DNA of 64,000 nt from Vanilla planifolia. Its lineage: Eukaryota > Streptophyta > Magnoliopsida > Asparagales > Orchidaceae. The DNA lies in contig CM043875.1 of the NCBI GenBank assembly GCA_023846275.1, positions 41,632,633 to 41,696,632 of the forward strand, read 5' to 3'. The translations under genes were made by a program, and so were the position numbers. Shown piece by piece: positions 1-11,765 of this stretch. The notes beneath the pieces are model-generated. The model searched no databases, was not told the origin of the DNA, and saw only the letters and a program-made list of their open reading frames with translations. Position 1 is the stretch's first letter. The number at the start of each line of letters is the position of its first letter.

Positions 1-2542
1 ATGATATAGGTATCTAAGGCATATTATTTCAATTATCGACTTACAAGTAATGCTCTCTTTTACTTTCTCATTCTATGTTTCTAAACTTAACTCATTCTAC
101 TAGTCTTGCTAACCTTAAATCTTATATATAAAATTCTACACACATACAAACACATATATACATACAAATATTTTAGTAAAAGATAATGCTCAATTACACT
201 TATTTATGTAAAAGTAAATGTGACAATAATATTATCACTGTTACAAACCCTTAACCTTTAAACATTCTACTTTAAGACCACCTTGTAACTCATTATCATA
301 CCCATAATGAGTAAACATATATAAAATATTACCTATTGAATCAATATCATAAAAAAACAATGATAAGGAGGACACCATATAGGTGAGGGTGATGATGAAA
401 CCTATTTCTCGACTACATAAGTAATCATAAATAAACTATTTCATTGTTTATAAACTTGGTAACCAAACTTATCTATGTAGACCAAAAAAATAAAAAGCAT
501 ATACACTCTTAAACAAAACTCTCTCATGTGAAATAATATAAAATATAATATTACATATACGTTTTTAACATTAAAACTCATCTCCTCTCTCCTAAGAAAA
601 TAGAACTTTTTACACTACTTTAATGTCACTCTACTCTTCATCTCGCATGTATTAATGGCATGACTTATGATGTAAATAAGGAATGTGTTTCCAAGAGGTT
701 AGTAGATTGATTTCTATTGAACAAGATAATTTTTGAATCTTCAATAACATCTCCATAAACCCTTTATTGTATCCTTAGCCTTCCTTGAGAAGTATTATCC
801 TATCCATCTAGTTTTCATTATCTTGCCCTCAAAATGTGCCTCTTATCTTAAGATCATGATGTTCATATATAAACTAAGATCTTTATCTCAATATTCAATG
901 TGAAATAAATCATTTCTACAACCCTAAAAATCTATTAATAGAAGTCGCACTCAGTTTGTGCATGTGTTTATGCCCAAACTCTCATTGGGTATTAGAGGCC
1001 AACTAGTTTTTATTTGATTTATTCTTAAATCATATTAAACTATTAGAAGTATAATATTTTAAATTTTTTTTGTATAAGATATTATAAATCTTTAGATTAA
1101 GCTAATGTGGATGTAAATATAAGTATTATAATAAAATAAAATTTATTTTCTAAAATTTTATTAGTATTGATTAAAAATAGTATTATTTTAATATTATTTT
1201 TAAAATGTTCTATATTGTAAAATAAAATCAAATTTTTTTAACATATTATTAGAAAGAGCCCTTATATGATAATGCCAGATGTTGAAACATGATATATTTT
1301 ATGTGATTCTAAGAAATGTACATAAGTAAAGTTTTCAAAGATAAGCATGTGAAGAAACATATGATAATTCTCAATCAAAGTCAATAAACATGATTTGATT
1401 TGCATCATATCAATCATCACCCATGTAGTCATTCATTTTAAAAAAAAGATTTTGTAAAAATAATAGTCCACTTGTCACAATAAAACAATCGTCAAACATG
1501 TGTACAAAAAATGCATAATCTGCACACCATGATCTGATTTGTAGTAGTGTCACCTATTAATTGGTCTTGATTTTCTTTTTTTTCTTTCATGAATTTTCCA
1601 AAGTAAAATTCCTACCCTTTTTCCTTACAACACCACACAAATTTTTTTCCTTAAGTTCCTTCCACTTCCTCTTCTACAAGGCAACGCCACCTTTTTTCCT
1701 CTAAAACTTCTTCACTCTTTTGCTCGACTAAACACTCGACAATCTCTTAAAAATTTTTAAAATTTTTTATAATAGCAGAGTAGTCACCTTTTTAAAACCT
1801 ATCGACCGACCCTCTCTTTCCATGACTCTTTTTACTCTTATCAAACACTTCTTTCAACTTTCCAATGCTTCCTCTCCTCCAAATGACATCTCCTCTTTTT
1901 CAAGTGGTTTCTACCTCTTCGAATTACTACCAAATTAGGTTCCACAATTAGGGATATAGGTTTTAGAAATCAATGTTCACAATTAAACTTAGATCTTTAT
2001 AAAAAATTTGAATTTTTTATCAAAATAATCTCAAAAAAATTACCAACCAATGTTGTATGAACACACTTAATAATATCTAATAGCAATCTAATTTTCAAAA
2101 CTTTCTAGCATTGTTTTTATTTTTAATGATTTTTAATCTCAAAATACTTATATTACTTATTTTGTTATTTCTTATCTTTAATGTATGGCTCTTATGACAC
2201 TTCATATAATATAATGTAATATAATTTTATATTAAGCTTCTTTATAAATTCTACATCTTTATTCAATTTTATAATATTATAATTTTATTTGATACTTATT
2301 TTAATTTTTAGAATATTTTAGTTTTATAATAAAATTATTATTTAAAATTTAAAATTCTTTGATTCTTTGTTTTTCATAATTTGGAACTAGACAACTTTAA
2401 TTTTCACTAGCTTTATAATATTGAGTTCTTAATATTCCTACTTTTAAAACTCATCTTTTTTCTATCTTAAATCATAATCTTTTTTATAATTTATTATAAA
2501 CAATCCAAAGCTGAACAATTATTAAAATGATAGACTAATATA
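1..2542. other. AT-rich intergenic DNA, no gene seen
   Basis: I find no open frame with recognisable protein similarity on either strand. The stretch is very AT-rich. A pyrimidine-rich part at about 1560-1930 (many CTT/TCC runs) is the only compositional change. No tRNA-like or terminal-inverted-repeat structure stood out by eye. Confidence 0.6.
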
Positions 2543-2841
2543 AGTTAGAAAATAAACTTAATAATATATATATATATATATAATATTTAGATAATTAATT
2601 TGTTATATTTAAAATTAGTTACGATTCATAACTTTGTGATGGTAGTAGTCAAATTTAGTTAAGTCATTATTAGTAGTGAGTTAGTTGTGGTTAATGTTAG
2701 TTTAATTTTTGAAGTTTATATATATATAGTTGTAACATTGTATTGAATAATGAAGAAGTGAAGAAGTTTGTTTCTTTGTTTTCACCTTGTTCATTTTCTG
2801 CCTTAAACTTGCATTTTGTTTGGAGTGCTATTTTGGCAACA
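2543..2841 (+). repeat. 5' LTR of the copia fossil
   Basis: The last ~115 bases, from AGTTGTAACATTGTATT to GCAACA, match 7033-7145. The first ~17 bases (AGTTAGAAAATAAACTT) match 6861-6877, where the copy begins TGTTGG. Two short TA tracts (2564-2582 and 2717-2728) flank about 134 bases of unique LTR sequence that the 3' copy lacks. Confidence 0.85.
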
Positions 2842-2844
2842 AAT

Positions 2845-2856
2845 TGGTATTAGAGC
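2845..2856 (+). other. Primer-binding site (tRNA-iMet type)
   Basis: TGGTATTAGAGC lies 3 bases after the LTR end. It matches the canonical plant copia site TGGTATCAGAGC at 11 of 12 positions. That site is complementary to the 3' end of initiator tRNA-Met, which primes minus-strand DNA synthesis. Confidence 0.85.
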
Positions 2857-5800
2857 ATAGAGAAAGATCTAGTAAAGAAGACAAGTAATATACTTTATAT
2901 TTCTCATTTTACTAATAATTATGATAATTAGAGTATATAGATGAAAACATTATTTAAGAGTCAAGATATTTCGGAGATTGTTGATAAAGGCTATAAAATG
3001 TTCAAGACTAAGTCATTCTTATACAAAATCAAAAGATGACATTAGTAGAGTTAAGAAAGAAAGATAAAAAATCATTTTTCTTCATTTATCAAGGCTTAGG
3101 TGAGACCACATTTGAGAAGATGATTAGTGCAAATAATGCAAAGCAAGCTTGAGAACTCTTGCAAATTACATATAAAGATAATGATAAAATAAAAAGGTAT
3201 ATCTCCAAACTTTAAGACGTGAATTTGATACCTTGCAAATAAAGGAATCAAAAAGTGTTTTAGAATTTTTCACAAGGGTGCTAACTATATTGAATCAACT
3301 AAAAAGGAATGATGAAGCATTTGAAGACAAGTGAGTAGTATAGAAAATTTTGTAATCAATACCTTATAAATATGATTATGTGGTGAAAGCTATTGAAGAG
3401 TCTAAAAATTTAGACACTATAAAGATTGAAGAGCTTATGGATTCACTTCAAGCCCATAAGCATCACATTCAAAGGAGAAGCAAACAACTATTAAAACATG
3501 TTCTTCAAAGTAGCTTCACAGTGAAAGAAATAAAAGAAAACAAATTAATCAAGAAGGTTGCATTCATGGCCGTGGTCATGGACGTGGTCGAGAAAATGTT
3601 CGAGGTCGTAGAATACATGGTCGTGGGCAAGGTCATGATAATTATATTTACCATAAAGAAAATAACCAATATAAAGGTTAAAAAAGTCAGAAGCAGAGGA
3701 AAAATATATGATAAAAGTAACACACAACATTATAATTATAATAAGTATGAATATTATTATTTAGAATGTTGTTCAAATCCTTCTAATCAAGTGCATAAAA
3801 AAGTTATTTTATGTTAAAAAAGAAAATATTGAAGAGAAAATACTTTTGCTAGCAAGAATAGAAGAAGAATCCATAGATCAAAATTTATGATACTTGAACT
3901 TGGGAGCAAGCAATCATATGTGTGGATATAAAAAAATCTTTATAGAGCTAAATGAATTAGTAGATAACCATGTCTCATTTGGAGATGCTTCCAAAATACA
4001 AGTAAAAGGTATTGGTAAGATTCTTATTCAACTCAAAAATGGTACTTAATAATTTATCTCTAATGTTTATTATGTTTTGGAGATGAAAACAAATAGTATT
4101 AGTTTTGAATAATTTTTGAAAAAACATTGACATAAATATGATAAACAAAAGTATTTATTTGAAAAAAATAAACTTATTACACATATTCCTATGGAGTAAA
4201 ATCATAAATTTGTTCTTAATATTAAGCATATTATTACTAAATGTTTAAGTACTAGCATAAAAGATAGTTCTTGATTATGGCACTTAAGATTTGGGCATGT
4301 TAATTTTAATGCTCTTAAACTTCTTTCAAGCAATAAAATGATAAAGGGGATGTCATATATTAATATACCAAATGAATTATGTGAAGGATGCGTACTTGGA
4401 AAGCATGCAAGAAGAAGTTTTCCAAAAGAGTCTTTTAAGAAAACACATAAGCCTCTTCAACTTATTCACATCGACATATGTGGAACAATTGCTCTAATTT
4501 CATTTAGAGGTTATCGTTATTTTCTAACATTTCTTGATGACTTTAATAGAAAATCTTGGGTTTATTTCTTCAAAGAAAAATTAGAAGCATTCCAAACATT
4601 CAAAGAGTTCAATGCCTTGGTAGAAAACCAAAGTGGCTATAAGATTAAGACGATGAGATCGGACCATGGAAGTGAATTCACATCTGAGGAGTTTGAAGAA
4701 TATTTTAAAGCTCATAGCATATGGAGAACTTTAATCGCACTATGTTCACCTCAACAAAATAGTATAGTAAAGAGAAAGAATCGAACCATTCTTGATATGG
4801 TTTAAAGCTTGCTAAAAACTAAGGAAACACCTAAAGAATTTTGGGCAGAGGCTATGAATTGTGCAGTTTTTTTGTTTAATAGATGACCAACAAAGAATTT
4901 GAAAAGATTAACTCCACAAGACGCATGGAGTGGATTCAAGCTGAATGTATAACACTTCAAAAATTTTGGATGCATAGCCTATGCACATATACCCGCTTAA
5001 AAGATAATCAAGTTAGATGATAAGAGCATTCCGTGCATTTTCATTGGCTACGATGCAAGATTTAAGGCTTACAAACTTTATAAACCAAAAGCGAAGAAAG
5101 TTATTATAAGTCGTGACATGGAGTTTCATGAAGATGGCATGTGAGATTGGAAAAAAAAACTCAATAATGATACAAGAAGAGTAAATTATAAAGAAAAGTG
5201 AAGCTATAACATCATCATCTCCTACATCATCATCATCATCATCAGTTGAAGAAGATTATACAAAATAACAGACCAAAAGCATCATGATCTATATGAGATA
5301 ACAAGTCCTAATCTTATTTTTCATTTTGCTAATGAAGAAATTATTATTTTTAATGATGTAATAAAAAAATAAGAAATGAAAGAAAGCTATGGATGAAGAT
5401 ATATCTTCTATTAAAAGGAACAAAAATAGGAGTTTACTAATTTACCAAAAAGACATAGACCTATTGGTGTACAATGGGTTTATAAAGTTAAAAAGAATGC
5501 ATAAAGAGAGGTTGAAAAATATAAGTCAAGACTTATAACAAAATGTTACACTCAAAAGGCTGGGATTGATTACAATGAAGTTTTTGCTCATTTTGCTTGA
5601 ATAAAAACTATTCGATTGATGCTTGCAATAGCGGCTCAAAATAAATGACAAGTTTTTCAACTTAATGTGAGGTTAGCTTTTCTAAATGGCTATTTGGAGG
5701 AAGAGATTTATGTTAAATAACTTATGGTTTATATAAAAAACACAAGAAGAAAGTTTGAAAATTAAAGAAAGCATTCTATGGCTTAAAACAAGCACCATGA

Positions 5801-6860
5801 GTTTAGAACTTAAGAATTGACTTGTATTTTAAAGATACTGGAGTTGTTTAATGTCTATATGAACCTATTCTATATATGAAACAAAAGAAAGGATCATTAT
5901 TTATTTCTTTGCATATGGATGATCTTATTTTTGTAGATAATTCTTTAAAATTAAATGACGAATTCAAAGAAGCTATGACAAAGGAGTTTGAAATGACAGA
6001 AATGGGTCTAATGTCTTATTTTTTGGATTAAAAGTTAAACAATTTGAAGAAGATATATTTATCACATAAAAGCATTTCATAAAAGAGATTTTTAAGAGAT
6101 TTAAGATAGAAGATTGTTATCCAGTTAATACACTAGTTGATTGTAGAATAAAATTATCATAATATGATGAAGGTAATGTAGTAAATTCTACATTTTATAA
6201 AAATTTGATATGATGTTTACAGTATTTGACTTATATAAGACCAGACAATCTTTATGGAGTTAGATTAGTAAGCTGATTTATGAATGAACAAAAAAAACAA
6301 CATTGGAAAGCAACAAAGAGGATTCTATGCTACATTCGAGGTACTTTAAAGTATGAAATATTTTATTCATATTCTAACATATTTCAACTTGTTGGATACT
6401 CAAATAGTAATTAGGGTGGAGACATGGATGATCAAAAAAATACTTTTGGATTTGCCTTTTATATCAAAAACACTGCATTTTTATAGATATCTAAAAATAA
6501 TCTATTATCATGCTTTCAACTTGTGAAGTAGAATATGTTGCAGCTTCTACTTATATTAGTCATGCTATATAGCTTCGAAGATTATTAAAAGAGATTCAAA
6601 ATGTATAAGATAATGTAATAAAATTTTATATGGATAATAAATCTACTATTACTTTGAAAAAGAATCTAGTATATCATGCAAAGAGTAAACATATTGATAT
6701 TTGTTTTTATTTTATTTGAGGGCATTTGAAGAACAAAGATGTTTTGTTAACTTATGTAAAAAACATAAGATTAAGTTACTGATATTTTTATTAAACCACT
6801 TGGAGTAAATCTTTTCAATGCTTGAAATGATAGATAGAAGAAAATTAATTTCAAAAAGGG

Positions 6861-7145
<285 letters not shown>

Positions 7146-7526
7146 ATACAACTCTAAGAAAATTTATACAATCTTCTCTCTCTTTTAGGTTTTAATTTAA
7201 TTGATCATTAATTTATGTGATATAAAATATATTATCTAATAGAAAGTTAGGCAGTGTTTGACATTGTTTGTTCAGATGATGGGCAATGATTAGTAAGCTT
7301 ATAACAAACATAGCCTAAGTTCCTCTTCACCCTAACTAGACTATCAAGATGCATCATCATTGCTAGTAAAAATGTGTCATCAAGGAGGGGATGGGCCTTT
7401 TGTAAGGATGGGCTTGAACCTCGAGCATTGTTTCTACACTTCACAAAGAACTAAAGTAATTATTTATTCTGTCATCTTTAAAACAATTTATAATTAGTAA
7501 TTGTATTTTAATTTTATGATTAATAT

Positions 7527-7562
<36 letters not shown>

Positions 7563-7972
7563 TGTATCTATATGTCTGTGTTTGTGTTTGTGTATGTATG
7601 TGTATATTGTATTTATTAATCAAGTAACTCATCTTACTAAAACAATAGTTGCTCTAAAAACTTGAGGGATTCAAGACTTAACAACCAAGTAGACTTGGAC
7701 AACTTTCATTGTACATGTATCGTTTTCGGTGAACTATCAGGAATGCTTGCACTTGATCACCAAGATTGAATCATACAACGCGCAAATTTTATATTTAAAA
7801 AAGTATATCATCTAATAGTAAAAAAAGAATTCCCCCCATGGAACCAACGTCACCAAACACCATACATGCCTACGGTGTCACCTCCACTAAATTTCATGAT
7901 ATTACTTTTTTTTAAAAAATGATTAAATAAAAAATTCCACGTTAGGTTAATTCATCACACGCAAGATAGCCG
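7146..7972. other. Intergenic DNA between copia fossil and NAC promoter
   Basis: No supported gene. It holds a (TG)16 microsatellite and its degraded tail. GC content rises sharply after about 7960, where the NAC upstream region begins. Confidence 0.6.
7529..7560. repeat. (TG)16 microsatellite
   Basis: A perfect TG run followed to about 7610 by interrupted TGTATG/TGTTTG repeats. Confidence 0.95.
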
Positions 7973-7978
7973 CACGTG
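7973..7978. promoter_or_regulatory. G-box CACGTG upstream of NAC gene
   Basis: Palindromic CACGTG about 560 bases before the NAC start codon. A second ACGTG core lies at 8011-8015. G-box and ABRE cores bind bZIP and bHLH factors and often drive abscisic-acid or stress responses. The sites are seen; their function here is inference. Confidence 0.4.
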
Positions 7979-8400
7979 TTTGTTTTTAGGGGCCAAAAGA
8001 ATCGCCATTTACGTGCCACCGCGAGAACCTTACCATGGCACCCACATGGCCAAATCAAAGAGAAACCCATCCAACTCCCGTAAATATCTCTTCCACGGAG
8101 AAGACGACCAAACCGCCGGCTCGTACAAGACAAATCCCGTACATTTCAGAGCTCCTCCACGGCCTGTGTTCTATTCGATGACCTGCCCTCCTTCCGGAAA
8201 TCGCATTCTTTCCTCGACCTAACAACGTTCCACGCCAGACTTCGCCTCGGCTACGTCTTTTACTTCTTCCAACCTCCCGAAGGCTTGACGTCTTCCTCGT
8301 GTCGTTTCCATCGTCCACGCCTTCTTCTTCTGCTTGGCGTCCCGTGAGAATTAAAGCAGGGGGAGGCAAACGCACAATGCACCGTCTTGGTCATATGCAT

Positions 8401-8418
8401 GTCGGACATTTCTCCGAC
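8401..8418. promoter_or_regulatory. Inverted CCGAC pair in NAC promoter
   Basis: GTCGGA and TCCGAC form a perfect 6-bp inverted repeat around a 6-base centre, about 120 bases before the start codon. CCGAC is the core of the DRE/CRT/LTRE element bound by DREB/CBF factors. The preferred preceding A or G is T here, so binding is uncertain. Confidence 0.3.
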
Positions 8419-8430
8419 AAAGTTTTTTTC

Positions 8431-8437
8431 TATTTAA
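8431..8437 (+). promoter_or_regulatory. Possible TATA box of NAC gene
   Basis: TATTTAA about 100 bases before the ATG. It would place the transcription start near 8465 with a 5' leader of about 70 bases. The alternative AT-rich string at 8504-8511 is too close to the ATG. Confidence 0.35.
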
Positions 8438-8536
8438 CGATATGACATGAATCTCTTCACCGTGGGCTGAGGGGATTATTCTGCTTCCTTGTTAGCTTCC
8501 CTGTAAATATAGATTGAAGGAGAAGGAAGGTTGGAT

Positions 8537-9807
8537 ATGGAAGAAGAAGGTCAGCAGAGCAGTCAATTCCCTCCTGGGTTTCGCTTCCATCCCACGGACC
8601 AGGAGCTGATCAAGCAGTATTTATGGAAGAAGGCGACAGGTTCGTTGCCCATGGAGTGGGCCATTATTGCTGATATCGACCTCTACAAGTTTAATCCATG
8701 GGAACTACCAGGTAATAAAATAAATTATAATATAACAGATTTCATCGTCTTCCTCGTTAGTTATACACGTTTACATGAACTCTTGTTCAAGATTGTATTT
8801 TTACAAGAAAGCTGCAAAGCTTTGCTTCAGGAAACTTAGAGTTGAGTGGAACAGAAATATTTGAAAAAGGAAAACAGTTGGAATCCTCACTTTTTTTTTG
8901 TTTCAAATTTTCAAGAATAATTTTTAGATGAAATGACTTCGTCAAGCCGATTGCTAAATCTCCATTTGGAGGGCTATGCCCTGCTCTTTCCTTCTCCTCT
9001 GCTGTTTTAGAAAAGGCACTATTTGGGCAAGGAGAGTGGTTCTTCTTCAGCCCCAGGGACCGCAAGTACCCCAACGGAGTCCGCCCCAACCGCGCCGCCG
9101 GGTTAGGATACTGGAAGGCAACCGGCACTGATAAGCCCATCTTGGCGGCCGGCAGCGCGCAGTGCATTGGTGTCAAGAAGGCCCTCGTCTTCTACAGAGG
9201 ACGGCCGCCCAAGGGCACCAAGACGGAATGGATCATGCAGGAATACCGCCTCCTGGACTCCATGGCGCCGTCCCAGAACCAAAAGCACAAGGGCTCTATG
9301 CGAGTAATGCGGAAACAAATCCCCTTTACCCAATCCATTTCCCTCTCTTTCGACATAAAAGAACTTTTTTTCCTTCTTGTCTGTTTCCAGCTAGACGACT
9401 GGGTCCTCTGCAGAGTCCGCCGGAAGGGCAGCCTACCAGAAGGAAGCGGCCGTGAGGTCATGGAGAATTCCACTTGCCTAGTAAACTCCAGAGCCGAGGA
9501 GAAGCACATGGTTACGAGGGAGAGAAGCGGCTCCGACGACTTCGGCGAGCATTTGGGTTACCTTTTGGAGTCCCCTAGAGAGGGACGGGAGAACGGCTTG
9601 GGTGGGTTGACGATGTGGTCCTCGAATCGTCTCGACAGACTCTGCGACGAAAAGGAGCAGCTGCAGCAACAGCAACAGCAGCAGGCGCTGCTTCATCCGC
9701 CAGCGCCGCGCTCGCCCGGAAAAGGACTGCAATGCTCGGCGGACGACTGGTACTCGGAGACGGAGTCCGTCTCTGCGGAGCATTTCCCGGAGTACTTCAT
9801 CCATTAA
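8537..9807 (+). CDS. NAC-domain transcription factor (NAP/NAM-like)
   Basis: Plant-specific NAC transcription factor, expected in the nucleus. Exons are 8537-8711, 9011-9303 and 9391-9807. Both introns have GT-AG ends: 299 bp in phase 1 and 87 bp in phase 0. The joined frame has 294 codons. The NAC domain (about residues 10-160) shows all five subdomains: [43 protein letters not shown] with [35 protein letters not shown] with WIMQEYRL, and LDDWVLCRV. The C-terminal half is variable, with a short polyglutamine run coded by CAG/CAA and an acidic, aromatic end ([19 protein letters not shown]) that is a plausible activation segment. Intron positions match the conserved NAC pattern. The start is the first ATG in frame; a TTG two codons upstream is irrelevant in a plant. 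The wording of the NAC domain is closest to the NAP (NAC29) and NAC56/NAM groups, often linked to senescence, fruit or seed programmes. The exact orthologue is uncertain. Confidence 0.93.
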
Positions 9808-9899
9808 AAAGGAAGAAACTAGCCTCTCCGTTGGTCAACGGTACGTGTGGTTAAAATGGTACGAATCAAGTGACTGTAATTTAATTTGTTAATATTTCA

Positions 9900-9905
9900 A
9901 ATAAA
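9900..9905 (+). terminator. Poly(A) signal of NAC gene
   Basis: AATAAA 93 bases after the stop codon, in a T-rich context typical of plant near-upstream elements. Confidence 0.5.
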
Positions 9906-10252
9906 ATTGCGTGTCTTTGTTGGTCATTTGGTCTTTTTCATCAACTTCGTGCGTGTAGTTTCATATATTTCATGTGCCATATGGACGTCTGAAAATGATC
10001 ATAGACATTATAAAGGCACGTATTATTGACTAAATTAAGAAAGATAAAAACCCTAAAAAATCGATGGCAATTAACTTGAGTTGATCTTGTAGCTATTTGG
10101 TTCTTAAAAACTAGAAGAATTGATAGCTATAAAGGCAGCACATATTAAGGAAATAATAAAAAAAATAAGAATTGATCTAGATCTAACATGAATATGATGC
10201 AAAAAATTAACATCATCATTAGGTCTATTCTTGGTTCCTTGATGTTTTGTTT

Positions 10253-10545
10253 TATCAACTCTAAGTTGATTTTAAGTTTTGTAGTTAAATACTCAAAAAA
10301 TTAATATAAACACTGAAGTTTATATAATTGGATTGTTTAATAAAAATTTAAAAAATATAATATATTTAATATATATATATCATTATTATTCAAGAAATTT
10401 AAGATTTATTATATTTCTATAAAAAATTTATTAAAATTAAAAAAAATGAATCATGAGTTGATTAAATCCAAATCTGTGTTTAATTGATTCTTGGGTATTT
10501 AATTTCAAATTTAACTAGTTATGCATCCAATTTGTAGATCTTTAG
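10253..10545. repeat. Diverged direct repeat, copy 1
   Basis: Shares with 11482-11765 the ordered landmarks TTATCAA..TAAGTTGATTTT, AAAATTAAAAAAA-TGAATCATGA, the TTAATTGATTCTT block and a following TATTTAATTTCAA segment. The orientation is the same and the offset about 1.23 kb. Similarity is only moderate, roughly two thirds by eye. Confidence 0.45.
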
Positions 10546-11481
10546 AAATAATTTAACTTTGTTAGTACATCTATCTAAGAAACTACAAGATTTACTATAG
10601 CTTTCTAGTTTAGTTATCTCTATTAATTGTTTGAGCTCTTTTAGCCTATTAAACCCCATAATAAAACTATAACTTGTCAGCATCTTTCTATTATCATATT
10701 TAATGACTACCTTGGAATATCAATATTGTTATTAGGCTTCTACTCGTTGAAACCCCTCTTGGTCATTGTTCTTCTCATATAAGCAATCAATATCCTTGTC
10801 CACATGAAAGGATTCTTGGCTAAGGGTCACATCATAATTCCTCATATATTCATAATGTGAGAGGGCCTTGACATAAGAGGAGAACATTCAATATATACTC
10901 CTTGATTATGTTATAATAGTCTCATGCTAGGTGATTATAATTTTAAAAACCCAACTAAAAACATAATAAAATACAATTGATCTAGAGAGGCCAACCCATC
11001 ACAAATGACCTCCTTACTTACTACCTCAAACCCAAAGCTTCCTCTTCACTACTACATTTCTTTTATAAAACAAAATTTGTCCCATTTAGAATCTTTTCTC
11101 TTGATATTTTTATATAGGTTGCATTGGAATTATCAACATCAATAGTGTGACAAGAGTTGCACTATTGTTGCTTAACCTTTTCTTCATTAATGCATCTTCT
11201 GGATGGTCAAAAATTACAAAATGCTTGTTAGGTTATTCAAAGTTTGTCAATTATTTACTTTGTCAAGAATTGATCAAACTTGACCTTCATCAATACAAGC
11301 TTCAAGAATTTTCAAATTCAACAAGATTCTATTTCCAAGAGATAAAGATAAAAAAAGAAGAGTTGAAGTTAGAAATTAAAACTTGATAAATAATACTAAA
11401 AATTGTCTAAGATTCAAGATGAATTTGGAACACAAAACATGACAATTATGGAGGTCAAATTTTAGTTTCTTAAAATTCAAT

Positions 11482-11765
11482 TTTATCAAATTTAAGTTAA
11501 TTTTTTTTCTTTTGCATAGTTAGCTACCCAAAATAAAATTGAAAAAACTAAATTTTATGAAAGTAGATTATTTAAATAAAATATGAAGAATTATTATATT
11601 AAAAATATGAATATAATTAAAAAAATAAGATATAATATGATTTTAAAAATACTAAAATTAAAAAAATGAATCATGAAATAGCTCAATCCAAATCAATTAT
11701 TAATTGATTCTTAAGTATTCGATTTCAATTTGAGTCAATTATATATCTAAATTTTAAATTTTCAG
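11482..11765. repeat. Diverged direct repeat, copy 2
   Basis: Second copy of the repeat at 10253-10545. The best-matching blocks are AAAAATGAATCATGA followed by the CAATCCAAATC and TTAATTGATTCTT blocks. The two could be worn LTRs of a small non-autonomous element or two insertions of one short repeat. I see no clean termini. Confidence 0.45.

Noticed and set aside
8055-8375. 106-codon minus-strand open frame upstream of the NAC gene
   Set aside because: It lies in the GC-rich NAC promoter, has no recognisable domain and overlaps other open frames. It is best explained by composition.
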